From an uncultured Clostridia bacterium (GTDB lineage Bacteria > Bacillota > Clostridia > TANB77 > CAG-508): a stretch of DNA of 64,000 bases. The stretch is taken from positions 1-64,000 of the forward strand of contig CAKOVS010000001.1 of the NCBI GenBank assembly GCA_934122085.1. Direction: 5' to 3'. The notes beneath the pieces were generated by a model that had not been told where the DNA came from, ran no database searches, and was given only the letters and a program-made list of their open reading frames with translations. Made by a program: the position numbers and the translations under genes. The first letter of the stretch is position 1; every line of letters starts with the position of its first letter. Below, one piece after another: positions 48,577 through 57,723 of the stretch.

Positions 48577-49851
48577 TTATTGATACCACTCAAAAGTCCA
48601 GTTAAGCATTTTAACATAATCACCTTCACAAATGCCTTGTCTTTTAAGTTCATCTTCAATTCCTAATTCTTTTAGTTTCTTTTGGAAATAATACATAGAT
48701 TCATTATCATCTATATTTATTCTACCCATTAATCTATTTACAGCTTTTCCTTCAACAACAAATGTATCTCCATCTTTTCTTACTGTAAAGTCTTCTTTGT
48801 CATCTTCTAAAGTATATATAACTTTATCTTCTTCTTCAACTATTTCTTCTTTTGGTAATGTTTTTAATACTTCAGATACTCTATTTAATAATTCAGATAC
48901 GCCTTCACCTGTTACACCTGAAATTTTGAATAATTCTAAATTTTCTTTTTTGGCTAATTCTTCAAGTTCTTTTAATCTTTCATCATCTTGCATTACATCA
49001 ATTTTATTTGCTACAAGTATTTGTTTTCTTGTTGCTAGTTTTTCACTGTATTTTTTTAGTTCTTCATTTATTGTATGATAGTCTTCTATTGGGTCTCTTC
49101 CTTCACTTCCAGATACATCTATTACATGTAATAATAATCTTGTTCTTTCTACATGACGTAAGAATTGTATTCCAAGTCCTACACCTTCACTTGCACCTTC
49201 TATAATTCCAGGTATATCTGCAATTACAAAACTGTCTCCACTTGCTGTTTTTACAACTCCTAAATTTGGCTCTATTGTTGTAAAATGATAATTTGCAATC
49301 TTAGGCTTTGCATCTGTTACTCTTGATAAAAATGTTGATTTTCCTACATTTGGAAATCCTAATAATCCAACATCTGCAAGTAGTTTTAATTCTAGTATTA
49401 CTTCTTTTTCTTCTCCTTCTTCACCAGCTTGTGCAAATCTTGGAACTTGTCTTGTTGCTGTTGCAAAATGTGAATTTCCTTTTCCACCTCTTCCACCTTT
49501 TAGTACAAGTTCTTCTTGTCCTTCTTTTGAAAGGTCTGCAACAACTTTTCCTGTTTCTACATCTTTTATAATTGTTCCTATTGGAACATCTATATATAAG
49601 TCTTCTCCTGCTTTTCCATATCTGTTTGATCCACTTCCATTTTCACCATTTTGTGCTTTGAATTTTTTAGTAAATCTAAAATCTATTAATGTATTTGCAT
49701 TAGGATCTACTCTGAAATAGATGTTTCCACCTCTTCCACCATCTCCTCCATCAGGTCCTCCTGCTGCTACATATTTTTCTCTTCTAAATGTAATGGCTCC
49801 ATCTCCACCATTACCTGATTTTATTATTATTTTTGTATAATCTGTAAACAA
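48577..49851 (-). CDS. obgE: GTPase Obg
   Basis: Obg is a ribosome-associated GTPase involved in 50S assembly and, in spore formers, in stress and sporulation signalling. It contains the glycine-rich Obg fold (KSGNGGDGAITFRREKYVAAGGPDGGDGGRGG is the start, seen in pieces such as GNGGDGAITFRREKY), the G domain (GFPNVGKSTFLSRVT, DIPGIIEG, NKIDV) and the C-terminal OCT domain (GKAVNRLMGRINIDD). I place the start at TTG 49849-49851: GGAG lies nine bases upstream and the protein then begins MFTDYTKI, as in other Obg proteins. The ATG three codons earlier touches that GGAG. It follows trpS by seven bases. Confidence 0.95.
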   Translation of the reverse strand: MFTDYTKIIIKSGNGGDGAITFRREKYVAAGGPDGGDGGRGGNIYFRVDPNANTLIDFRFTKKFKAQNGENGSGSNRYGKAGEDLYIDVPIGTIIKDVETGKVVADLSKEGQEELVLKGGRGGKGNSHFATATRQVPRFAQAGEEGEEKEVILELKLLADVGLLGFPNVGKSTFLSRVTDAKPKIANYHFTTIEPNLGVVKTASGDSFVIADIPGIIEGASEGVGLGIQFLRHVERTRLLLHVIDVSGSEGRDPIEDYHTINEELKKYSEKLATRKQILVANKIDVMQDDERLKELEELAKKENLELFKISGVTGEGVSELLNRVSEVLKTLPKEEIVEEEDKVIYTLEDDKEDFTVRKDGDTFVVEGKAVNRLMGRINIDDNESMYYFQKKLKELGIEDELKRQGICEGDYVKMLNWTFEWYQ

Positions 49852-49867
49852 TTTTTTCATCTCCTAT

Positions 49868-50881
49868 CTAATCTTGAAAATAATCAAGTTTCATTGCTTT
49901 TTTTACTTTTTTCATTGTTTCTTTTGCTGTTTCTCTCGCTTTTTCTGTTCCATTTATTAATATTTCATCGACTATTTCAGGGTGTTGTTCATAATATTTT
50001 CTTTTTTCTCTCATTGGTTCTAATGTGTTATTTATATTTTGTGCTAATTGTTTTTTACAAGCTACACAACCTCTTTTTCCAGCTCTACATTCTTCGCAAA
50101 TAGCTTTACATTCTTCTTCAGAACTAAATAATTTATGATAATATGAAACCATACATATATCTGGATTTCCTTTATCATCTTTCTTAATTCTATTTGGATC
50201 TGTTACTGCACTCATTACTTTTCTATTTACTTCTTCAACTGTGTCTGATAAATAAATAGCATTTCCTAATGATTTTCCCATTTTTTCGTTTCCATCAAGA
50301 CCTTTTATTCTTTTTTCTTTTGATAATACTGCTTCTGGTTCTTTTAATACATCTCCATATATACTGTTGAATTTTCTTACAATTTCTCTACATTGTTCTA
50401 TTAATGGTAATTGATCTTCTCCTACTGGAATAATAGTTCCGTCCATTACAGTTATATCTGCTGCTTGACTTACTGGATATCCTAAAAATCCATATGTTAC
50501 ACTTTCACCAAACAAATCTCTTTTTTGTGCAATTTCTGTTTTTACTGTTGGATTTCTTTCAAGTCTTGCAATTGTAACTAAGTTTGAATAAAAAACTGTT
50601 AATTCTGCTGTTTCAGGTATCATTGATTGTATGTATATTGTTGTTTTTTCAGGGTCTATTCCTACTGATAAATAATCCATTAAGACTTCTCTTACATTTT
50701 TTCTTACTTTTTCTGGATTGTTAAAATTATCTGTTAATGCTTGAACATCAGCAATTAATATGTATTGATCATATTCTCCACTTTCTTGTAATTTTACTCT
50801 ATTTTTTAATGATCCAAAATAATGTCCTATATGTAATCTTCCTGTTGGTCTGTCTCCTGTTACAATTCTTTTTTTATCCAT
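49868..50881 (-). CDS. trpS: Tryptophanyl-tRNA synthetase
   Basis: A class Ic synthetase of 337 residues charging tRNA-Trp. It has the HIGH motif in TGDRPTGRLHIGHYFGS, the region SQAADITVMDGTIIPVGEDQ and the KMSKS equivalent GNEKMGKSLGNAIYLS. Four cysteines near residue 255-275 (CKAICEECRAGKRGCVACKK) resemble the iron-sulfur or zinc cluster seen in some bacterial TrpRS. AAAGGA precedes the ATG. It is followed directly by obgE. A perfect palindrome lies upstream, but no T-box sequence is visible. Confidence 0.96.
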   Translation of the reverse strand: MDKKRIVTGDRPTGRLHIGHYFGSLKNRVKLQESGEYDQYILIADVQALTDNFNNPEKVRKNVREVLMDYLSVGIDPEKTTIYIQSMIPETAELTVFYSNLVTIARLERNPTVKTEIAQKRDLFGESVTYGFLGYPVSQAADITVMDGTIIPVGEDQLPLIEQCREIVRKFNSIYGDVLKEPEAVLSKEKRIKGLDGNEKMGKSLGNAIYLSDTVEEVNRKVMSAVTDPNRIKKDDKGNPDICMVSYYHKLFSSEEECKAICEECRAGKRGCVACKKQLAQNINNTLEPMREKRKYYEQHPEIVDEILINGTEKARETAKETMKKVKKAMKLDYFQD

Positions 50882-50904
50882 TTACTATCATTCCTTTCAT
50901 TAAA

Positions 50905-50933
50905 GTTACTAGCTAAATATATTAGCTAGTAAC
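50905..50933. promoter_or_regulatory. Perfect palindrome between spoIVB and trpS
   Basis: GTTACTAGCTAA (50905-50916) and TTAGCTAGTAAC (50922-50933) are perfect 12-base arms around a five-base loop, 24 bases upstream of trpS. The minus-strand T-tract (TTTAAT) is weak. It could end spoIVB transcription, act as an attenuator for trpS, or be an operator. Confidence 0.55.
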
Positions 50934-50980
50934 TCTTCTCATTTTTTACATTATAATTTTATTACAAAACCTGCTTAATG

Positions 50981-52189
50981 TCAATATTTAAGCATTAAAT
51001 CACCAAAAACAGCATATCCTACAGTTGGATTATTTACCAATACATGTGTTATTGCTCCAACAAATTTTCCATTTTGTATTATTGGAGTTCCACTCATTCC
51101 TTGCACAATGCCTCCTGTTTTCTCTAATAAATTTTCATCTGTTATTTTTATCGACATACTTTTGTTATCATAATTATTATTTGGGTATATTTTTGTTATT
51201 TGTAATTTATATTCTTTAATTTCTCCATCAATTCCACTTAAACAAGTAGCCTCACCCAATTCTATCTCATTTCTCGAGGCTACCTTCATTTTTTTATTAA
51301 AGTCTAATTGTATATTTTCTGCATTTTTTACTACACCAAATATTCCAAATTTAGTATTATTATAAATACTTCCAATTAATGTTTGACTATTTATTGAGCC
51401 TTCAATTCTCCCTGGCTCATCTTTTTGTCCTTTTACTATTGCCAATATCCTTGCTGTATCAATTTCTCCTGATGATGTGCTTAAAATCTCACCAGTATCT
51501 ATATCTGAAATTGCATGTCCTAATGCTGCAAAACATTTTGTATCCTCATTATAAAATGTTACTGTTCCTACACCTGCTGCACTATCTCTAACCCATAATC
51601 CTAATTTATATTTATTATCTTTGTTTTTTATTGGTCTAATTTTTCCTTTCTTTATTTCTTCTTTATGATTAAATGTTAATTCAACATCTTTGCTTAAAGT
51701 CTTATTTATTTCTTCAATTAATTTATCTGTAGATGTAACCTCAACACCATTAACATGTGTTATTGTATCACCTTCTTGAATACCTGTTTCTTGATATGGT
51801 TTATATATATTTCCATCTTCTCCTTCAATTGATGTCATTCCTACTACCATAACACCATTTGTGTGCAATTTAATTCCAACTATTTCTCCAACTGGTATTA
51901 CGTCAATATCTTCAATAACATTAACATTAATCGTTTTTAATTTAATTTTATCAAATAAACTTACTTCTAGCTTTTCTTCTCCTATTTCATTAAATATAGT
52001 TGAATATAATGTTGTTGACGTTTCTATTGATTCATCTTTATTTGATATTTTAATTCCCCATAATGTTGGAATACTAATTTCTTCTCCTTGAAAAATTTCT
52101 ATTGTTTGTGGAATATTATCAATAGAAACCACATATATAAATATAAAAAATAATACAAATAATAGAAATACCCTTTTTAAATGTTTCAT
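50981..52189 (-). CDS. spoIVB: SpoIVB peptidase
   Basis: SpoIVB is the forespore-secreted S55 serine protease that triggers sigma-K activation in the mother cell. From the ATG at 52189 (GAGGAAG upstream; the GTG four codons earlier overlaps it) the protein has 402 residues: an N-terminal membrane/signal helix (about 5-22), a PDZ domain (YQETGIQEGDTITHVNGVEV, about 140-200) and the S55 domain with FAALGHAISD (catalytic His) and GMSGTPI (catalytic Ser366). In Bacillus subtilis it is under sigma-F/sigma-G. The usual spo0A neighbour is not within this window. Confidence 0.94.
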   Translation of the reverse strand: MKHLKRVFLLFVLFFIFIYVVSIDNIPQTIEIFQGEEISIPTLWGIKISNKDESIETSTTLYSTIFNEIGEEKLEVSLFDKIKLKTINVNVIEDIDVIPVGEIVGIKLHTNGVMVVGMTSIEGEDGNIYKPYQETGIQEGDTITHVNGVEVTSTDKLIEEINKTLSKDVELTFNHKEEIKKGKIRPIKNKDNKYKLGLWVRDSAAGVGTVTFYNEDTKCFAALGHAISDIDTGEILSTSSGEIDTARILAIVKGQKDEPGRIEGSINSQTLIGSIYNNTKFGIFGVVKNAENIQLDFNKKMKVASRNEIELGEATCLSGIDGEIKEYKLQITKIYPNNNYDNKSMSIKITDENLLEKTGGIVQGMSGTPIIQNGKFVGAITHVLVNNPTVGYAVFGDLMLKY

Positions 52190-52243
52190 TTTCTTCCTCA
52201 CATTCTTAAAAAGTTTTTTTTATTATTTGTATTATATATTTTT

Positions 52244-54046
52244 TTATTCAGCCAAATCTTGCTTTTCTAAAATCATTCCAGCAGAATTTTGTATTAAAAT
52301 TTTTAAATTATATTGTTTTGCTTGTTCATCTATTTTATCATAATCTCCATTATAATCATTTTTTAAAAGTACAAAATATTTATATTTGTTTTTTTTCAAA
52401 AAATTATCAATAGTTATATTTTTATCTTTTGTTAAGACTTCATTTAAACAATATCCATTTTTAGTTATACTATATATCCATCTATCTCTTCCTACATTTC
52501 CTTGTGGCAAACACCATAATGTATTATCATTATTTATTGTATTTATATTTTCATTATAATATTCAAATAGTTTAAATTCTTTTTCTTTTATCAATGCATA
52601 TTTGCTTTGAATTTCTGCTCCATTATTTGAATATATATCAAAAATAAATAAATTTTGTTTTGTTACCATTGCAACTCCAATTCCAATTGAATATATTACA
52701 ATCATTAAATAAACTAATATCTTTATAATTCTATTTTGCTCTGTAAATATTTTAACCATTTCAAAAGTACTTGCAACTAAAATTATAAATAACATATAAT
52801 AAATTTTATAAAAATAGTAACTAGAAATTAATTCTAATTTATATCCACAGAAAGCAATTACCCAAAATAAAACACTTAAAAGAAGTATTTTATCTAGAAA
52901 AGATTCTCTTTTTCTTACACTATTAAATATTAAGAAAATTTCTGATATCAAAACATATGGCAATATATTTGTAATAAAATTTTCATAAATAAATCCGTCA
53001 ATCTTAAGAGCTGAAACATGATCTATTCCTGAAGGAGCTGTTCCTGTTATAGGTAATATTATAAAATATGCTACACCTAACATTCCTGGAATAAATAATG
53101 TTTCTATTATATCAGCAAAAGTATTTAAACTAAAAATTTTTATACCTTGTTTTTTATTGTTTCTTAATATATCCCAAAATATTGCTAAAAATATTACTGG
53201 TGCAAAATAATAATATGAAAACATTATTCCTATATTTAATAAAAATATCATAATATTTTTATATTTCGGTAAAATGTTTAATTTCATCACAATTAATATT
53301 CCTAGTATTACATCTAGTCCCAAACTCAAATATGAAAAACCTGCAAATAAACTATTCATTTGATATGCTAATACATAGAAAAAAGTAAATATTATTGCTA
53401 ATATTTTATCTTTTTTATCATTTTTTCCAATTGAAAGTAATGTATACATTAGTAATCCTGATAATATCCAAATAAATATATCAAATATAAAATATAATTT
53501 AACAAAATAAACTTCATTTATAAAACTTGCACAGATTTTAAACAATATTCCTGTATTTATATAAGCTCCTGGCATTAGATAAGAAAGCCCTAACCATTTA
53601 ACATTATCTGAGTTTTCTCTTGTTAGAAATGTTGAATATTTATAAAAATCATCTGCCGCAAAAAAATGTGTTGCTGCATCTGTAACCCCATGTTTAATAG
53701 CTATATTTGTTCCATAATTTAAAATTGAAATTGATATTGTAGCTACTAATATAATTATAACTGCAATTAAATCTAATTTATTTAAATAATATTTTTGAAT
53801 TTTTTTGCTTTTTTTAATTTGATAAATTGGCATACTTGCAAATATTAAATTTGTAATTGACAAATTTAATAATGTTGATTTTATATTAATAAAAAACATT
53901 ATTGTACAAATAAAAATATTATATGCAAAAAATATAATAACACTTATAATTATACTATATATTATGTTTTGTTTTTCTTCTTTTTTCTTCATCAATAAAT
54001 AAGATATGATTAATATTATTGCTGTAATTACATAAATTATGTTCAT
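52244..54046 (-). CDS. Large polytopic membrane protein, possible GT-C-type glycosyltransferase
   Basis: 600 residues with roughly 12-14 membrane helices, then a soluble C-terminal domain of about 120 residues (from about 475: NLFIFDIYSNNGAEIQSKYA, LWCLPQGNVGRDRWIYSI). The loop after the third helix region reads HGVTDAATHFFAADDFYKYS, an acidic His-rich loop in the position where GT-C enzymes carry catalytic residues. This makes a lipid-sugar-dependent transferase plausible, but I recognise no family. The ribosome binding site AAAGGA is about 14 bases from the ATG. It lies between the pilus-like cluster and spoIVB on the same strand, and could modify the cluster's surface proteins. That link is inference. 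Confidence 0.65.
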   Translation of the reverse strand: MNIIYVITAIILIISYLLMKKKEEKQNIIYSIIISVIIFFAYNIFICTIMFFINIKSTLLNLSITNLIFASMPIYQIKKSKKIQKYYLNKLDLIAVIIILVATISISILNYGTNIAIKHGVTDAATHFFAADDFYKYSTFLTRENSDNVKWLGLSYLMPGAYINTGILFKICASFINEVYFVKLYFIFDIFIWILSGLLMYTLLSIGKNDKKDKILAIIFTFFYVLAYQMNSLFAGFSYLSLGLDVILGILIVMKLNILPKYKNIMIFLLNIGIMFSYYYFAPVIFLAIFWDILRNNKKQGIKIFSLNTFADIIETLFIPGMLGVAYFIILPITGTAPSGIDHVSALKIDGFIYENFITNILPYVLISEIFLIFNSVRKRESFLDKILLLSVLFWVIAFCGYKLELISSYYFYKIYYMLFIILVASTFEMVKIFTEQNRIIKILVYLMIVIYSIGIGVAMVTKQNLFIFDIYSNNGAEIQSKYALIKEKEFKLFEYYNENINTINNDNTLWCLPQGNVGRDRWIYSITKNGYCLNEVLTKDKNITIDNFLKKNKYKYFVLLKNDYNGDYDKIDEQAKQYNLKILIQNSAGMILEKQDLAE

Positions 54047-54162
54047 TTAAATTATTTCATTCCTTTCTCGCTTTGTTCAAAGACATAGCTTGTTGATAAA
54101 ATTCTAATTTCATCTTATATAAAACAAAAATAACATGATTATATCTCAAACCCTGTTACTTT

Positions 54163-54720
54163 TTATGTAGCTCCATTTATTGCTACAATTCCTGACCCTG
54201 TTGCTGAAATAATATGTAAATCATCACCTGTTATTGTATAATATATATTTTTTATTGATTGTGATAATGTCATACTGTTATTCTTTGCTATTACAGAAAT
54301 TATATCTCCTTCTTTTAGAACTATTTTATTTTTATCTCCTGTTGTATTACTTGTAGAATTATTTAACAGCCTGTCTTCTATTTGAGTTGTATATATAGAA
54401 TAATAGTGGTTTTTACCTAATTCTCCTTTTGTATTTTGATTTGTTGTATAATTTTGTGCATAATTAGGATCTAGTATTTTTAATTCTATAGCTATTTCAT
54501 AAGAATTTCCAGATTTATTTAACTCATTCTGATATTTCGTATAATTCTCAGCTTCAATTACTCCAGTTTTTATAATATTGTCAACAAATGATGCTGTTGC
54601 ATTGCTTACAACAAGTTGTGAAATATCATCACTTCTGTCTGCTAAAAGAAAGAATGGTACTAAAAACATTAGTGCTACACCTACAAATATTCCTATTATT
54701 TCTAATGGTGTTTCTTCCAT
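54163..54720 (-). CDS. Membrane-anchored protein, last gene of the pilus-like cluster
   Basis: 185 residues. A short N-terminus (MEETPLEI) leads into one hydrophobic helix (about 9-27), then a Ser/Asn/Thr-rich extracytoplasmic region with a beta-rich end (IVLKEGDIISVIAKNNSMTL, IYYTITGDDLHIISATGSG). It resembles the minor-pilin or TadE/F class in layout only. AGAGGA precedes the ATG, 23 bases after the neighbouring gene. Beyond its stop a weak hairpin (GTAACA/TGTTAT with T residues, about 54125-54160) may end the cluster. Confidence 0.6.
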   Translation of the reverse strand: MEETPLEIIGIFVGVALMFLVPFFLLADRSDDISQLVVSNATASFVDNIIKTGVIEAENYTKYQNELNKSGNSYEIAIELKILDPNYAQNYTTNQNTKGELGKNHYYSIYTTQIEDRLLNNSTSNTTGDKNKIVLKEGDIISVIAKNNSMTLSQSIKNIYYTITGDDLHIISATGSGIVAINGAT

Positions 54721-54743
54721 ATTCTTATATTCCTCTCTTTTTA

Positions 54744-55379
54744 TTAATTGTCTAACATTACATATGTTATAACTCTTTTTTTGGTCTTATTAATTTCTAA
54801 TCCTTCTGTTTCTTGTCCTGCACTTTTATCTTCTTGATAATATTCTCCAAGACGTTCTTCAAAGTTTTTGTTTTTAAAATAATTATATAGTTTTTTGCTT
54901 TCTCCAAATTCCTCTTCATAAATTTTTTTGGTACCAGTTGAATTCTTCTTTATAAAATTATCTAAATTTTCTTGGGTTAATAATGCTTGTAAATGTACTA
55001 TAGCTGTAGCCTCATTTGCAAATTTTTCATCTTCCAAGTCTAAATAGTTAATTTCTGTAAAATCTCTTTCATATTGTGTTTTATTTTTATATAAAATTAA
55101 TTTTACTTCTTGGCCTTGAGCATTTTTTTTATAAAATTCTATCCTATAATTTTCAGAATATGCTTTATACATTGCAGGAACTACAGTTTCAATTCCAACG
55201 ATTCTATTCTTTTCATTTGATTCTTCAACATATACATAATCTTGAGTTTTATCTCTATATGATATTATACTATCAATTGTCTTTTTTGCATTAGAAAAAG
55301 TGGATACACTAAGTGAAATTGCAACCACAAATATCAAGACTCCAAAAGCCATTTTTAGTGCTTCTGCTGCATTTTCCAT
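54744..55379 (-). CDS. Pilin-like membrane protein A (MENAAEAL type)
   Basis: 211 residues. The N-terminus MENAAEALKMAFGVLIFVVA matches the pattern of three other genes in this cluster: MEN, a short amphipathic start, then a hydrophobic helix (about 9-27) with no leader peptide. The remainder is a charged, probably helical, extracytoplasmic domain (STFSNAKKTIDSIISYRDK, then many K/E residues), much longer than in the 134-residue relative. GGAGG precedes the ATG. I take it as a paralogous subunit that has diverged in its exposed domain. Confidence 0.62.
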   Translation of the reverse strand: MENAAEALKMAFGVLIFVVAISLSVSTFSNAKKTIDSIISYRDKTQDYVYVEESNEKNRIVGIETVVPAMYKAYSENYRIEFYKKNAQGQEVKLILYKNKTQYERDFTEINYLDLEDEKFANEATAIVHLQALLTQENLDNFIKKNSTGTKKIYEEEFGESKKLYNYFKNKNFEERLGEYYQEDKSAGQETEGLEINKTKKRVITYVMLDN

Positions 55380-55396
55380 AGTATATCCCTCCTTTT

Positions 55397-55801
55397 TTAA
55401 TTATTTTTTGTTATATTTATTTGTTTAATCAAACCTGATTTATCTGGTGTAATACTTTCAACTGTATATCTACTTCCAGTTTCTGCCTTTGCTTTTTTTG
55501 TAGCATTAGTTGCCATCTGAATATCACCTGTTAATGCTATTTTCTTTGAATCATCTGTTTCTGTTAAATTGTGGCTAAATACAGCTGTTATTAAAGAATT
55601 TACACTTGAACCAGATACTGAATTTCCATCATAAGAATTAAACTTTGAGTTAAATGCCTCAATTTCTGCTCCACTCAATGCTGTACCAGCTTGGTCAACT
55701 TGTCCTTTTGCACTAGATACAATTGAAACCCCAAATGAAATGATAATTATTGCTACTAAAACTGCTGCTGCAATTAAAAGCGCTTTTGTTGCGTTCTCCA
55801 T
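55397..55801 (-). CDS. Pilin-like membrane protein B (MENATKAL type), shortest paralog
   Basis: 134 residues: MENATKALLIAAAVLVAIII, a helix to about residue 28, then SSAKGQVDQAGTALSGAEIE and a compact Ser/Thr/Asn-rich domain (residues 50-134) with strands such as SRYTVESITPDK. Its small size, Ala/Ser/Gly-rich content and strong AGGAGG ribosome binding site suit an abundant structural subunit, so it is the best guess for a major pilin. There is no type III or type IV prepilin leader with G/A before the helix. If processed, cleavage would have to fall near Lys6. Function is inferred from cluster context. Confidence 0.65.
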   Translation of the reverse strand: MENATKALLIAAAVLVAIIIISFGVSIVSSAKGQVDQAGTALSGAEIEAFNSKFNSYDGNSVSGSSVNSLITAVFSHNLTETDDSKKIALTGDIQMATNATKKAKAETGSRYTVESITPDKSGLIKQINITKNN

Positions 55802-55851
55802 AATTTTTTCCTCCTTTAATTTTTATTTTATATTAAATCTTAATAACTAAT

Positions 55852-56277
55852 TTATATTTGTTCAAAAAGCATATATTTAATCTTATGTGTTTTTTGATGA
55901 TATTCTACTTTTGAACACTTGAATTTTTCATTTATAAAGAATTGAACAAATTGTTCAGTTCCTTGTTTATATATTTGTTCCATTTTATATGTTGTATCAT
56001 TTTCTTTTATATATATTTCTACTTCAATTGAATTTTCTTCATTTTGAGTAAAGAAACCATTTTCATCTTTTGTAATTTTGTTTTTTTCGTTTTTATCAAC
56101 TGATTTATTTATAATTGTTGCAAGATCTATTCCATATATTTCATTAGTAGTATATTGCTCAAATTCAGCATTTTCACTTGAAATTGAATTTTGATTTCTT
56201 TTATATGAATTATATTGAAATGCTACAATACATACAATCATAACAATTGTTATTAATAAAATTATTACTTTTTTCAT
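55852..56277 (-). CDS. Membrane-anchored protein with signal-like helix
   Basis: 141 residues: a basic MKK start and one helix (VIILLITIVMIVCIVAFQYN), then an extracytoplasmic domain with Tyr-rich strands (IEVEIYIKENDTTYKMEQIY). It differs from its pilin-like neighbours in the N-terminus, so it may be an accessory or assembly factor rather than a paralog. Cys16 (in MIVCIVAF) is not in a clear lipobox. TGAGGA precedes the ATG. No family recognised. Confidence 0.58.
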   Translation of the reverse strand: MKKVIILLITIVMIVCIVAFQYNSYKRNQNSISSENAEFEQYTTNEIYGIDLATIINKSVDKNEKNKITKDENGFFTQNEENSIEVEIYIKENDTTYKMEQIYKQGTEQFVQFFINEKFKCSKVEYHQKTHKIKYMLFEQI

Positions 56278-56332
56278 AACTTCCTCATTTTAACACTTCT
56301 ATTTATTATTATCAATAACTAATAAAATTTTT

Positions 56333-56878
56333 TTATTCTATTCTTGTAAATTTAAGAAGATAAACCCTTTTTGAATCTTTACTTGTTTCTATATTAGAAC
56401 ATTTATAACATTTACCATAATTATTAGATAAGACTATTGATAATGCTTCTTTATTTCCAACATACATCTCTAAATTTACAGAATTTTTTTCTATTTTTTC
56501 ATTTCCTATAATACATTTATCTAAAACAACTTGTACATAATTATCATTTCCTGCTGATATTGCATTTTTTAATTCATCTATATTGTTTAGTACAAAATTA
56601 TTATTAAATTTTGCAATAGGAAATTCATTTTTTATATTATTTTCATAAGCTAAATTTGCAACTGTTACTACCTCCTGAAAAGAAAATTTTTCATTTTCAT
56701 CTGATTGATAATTATAAAATTGTGTATTAAATTTATCTAATTCCTGTTGTGCTATTTGTTCTTGTGATCTTTCTACATATGAGCCTATAGAATAATATAA
56801 ATATACTCCCATTGATAATATCATCATTGCTATTAATACACCAGCTGCAATAAGCAAAGCTTTAGTTGCATTTTCCAT
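56333..56878 (-). CDS. Pilin-like membrane protein C (MENATKAL type)
   Basis: 181 residues. MENATKALLIAAGVLIAMMI is almost identical to paralog B at the N-terminus, while the exposed domain is different. After the helix comes YYSIGSYVERSQEQIAQQEL, then DKFNTQFYNYQ, a motif matched by AFNSKFNSYDG in B and LNKKFNNYEGRE in D. The C-terminal half contains two cysteines (LDKCIIGNEK, CYKCSN) and ends in beta-like sequence. AAAGGA precedes the ATG. A subunit of the same family with its own surface domain. Confidence 0.62.
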   Translation of the reverse strand: MENATKALLIAAGVLIAMMILSMGVYLYYSIGSYVERSQEQIAQQELDKFNTQFYNYQSDENEKFSFQEVVTVANLAYENNIKNEFPIAKFNNNFVLNNIDELKNAISAGNDNYVQVVLDKCIIGNEKIEKNSVNLEMYVGNKEALSIVLSNNYGKCYKCSNIETSKDSKRVYLLKFTRIE

Positions 56879-56898
56879 TATCTATTTCCTTTCAGTAA

Positions 56899-57696
56899 TT
56901 AATTAAATTTTATTTGCCCATCACTATCAGTCTTTATTTTAAAGTTCATTGATTTAACTTTACCATTTTTAGCTAATTCAACACCAACATTTCCATTATC
57001 ACCTTCACATTTAAAATAAGCTCTTTTAAATTGAGTAATTTCATAATACTGATGCGCAATTTTATTAATTTTTTTTCTATTATCTAGATTAAATTTTCTA
57101 TTACTAAAGTCTGTTATTTTAAATATACTATTCATTAAAGATTCAATTTTTTTATTTTCTTCTTCACTTCTAGCACTTTCTTCTTTTTCTATTAACTGGT
57201 TAATTAAATTTATGTTCGAAGATAAAGATTGTACTGTGCTATCTGTAGCACTAGGTATAATTGTTTGCAATTCTCTAAGGCAAGAACTTATACGTTCAGA
57301 AAATTTTTTCATATTATTATTATTTATACTTGAAACATCTTTAGTAATTAAATAATCATAATTTTTTTCATCATAATGAAAACTTTTATATTTATCTTTT
57401 TCTAGTCTTACATTCAAATCTATCTCTTCATATCCTTGATTTGGATTTTGCTTTACCCATTCGTTATAATCAACAACCATATTAATAACTGAAAGCATTT
57501 CATTTCCACGAATTTCTCTACCTTCATAATTGTTAAACTTTTTATTCAATTCAACCATTTGCTTAATATCAATTGTATTACTTCTTTCTTGATAGTATTT
57601 AGAAATTTGATTATATCCAATTACAAGTGATGACAATATTATTATAGCAATTAAAACACCAACAGCTATTAATAATGCTTTTGTTACATTTTCCAT
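56899..57696 (-). CDS. Pilin-like membrane protein D (MENVTKAL type), longest paralog
   Basis: 265 residues. MENVTKALLIAVGVLIAIII opens the protein; the helix ends near residue 26 and is followed by the shared QxxxFNxYxG-type motif (VELNKKFNNYEGREIRG). A long helical middle (about 100-210, with SLMNSIFKITDFSNRKFNLD) and a short beta-rich end (ENGDNGNVG region, VKSMNFKIKTDSDGQIKFN) complete it. AAAGGAG precedes the ATG. It is directly downstream of the TadB/C-like gene. Large size suggests a tip or minor subunit rather than the main filament. Confidence 0.62.
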   Translation of the reverse strand: MENVTKALLIAVGVLIAIIILSSLVIGYNQISKYYQERSNTIDIKQMVELNKKFNNYEGREIRGNEMLSVINMVVDYNEWVKQNPNQGYEEIDLNVRLEKDKYKSFHYDEKNYDYLITKDVSSINNNNMKKFSERISSCLRELQTIIPSATDSTVQSLSSNINLINQLIEKEESARSEEENKKIESLMNSIFKITDFSNRKFNLDNRKKINKIAHQYYEITQFKRAYFKCEGDNGNVGVELAKNGKVKSMNFKIKTDSDGQIKFN

Positions 57697-57723
57697 ATAA
57701 TCAAACTCCTTTCTACTCTCATT

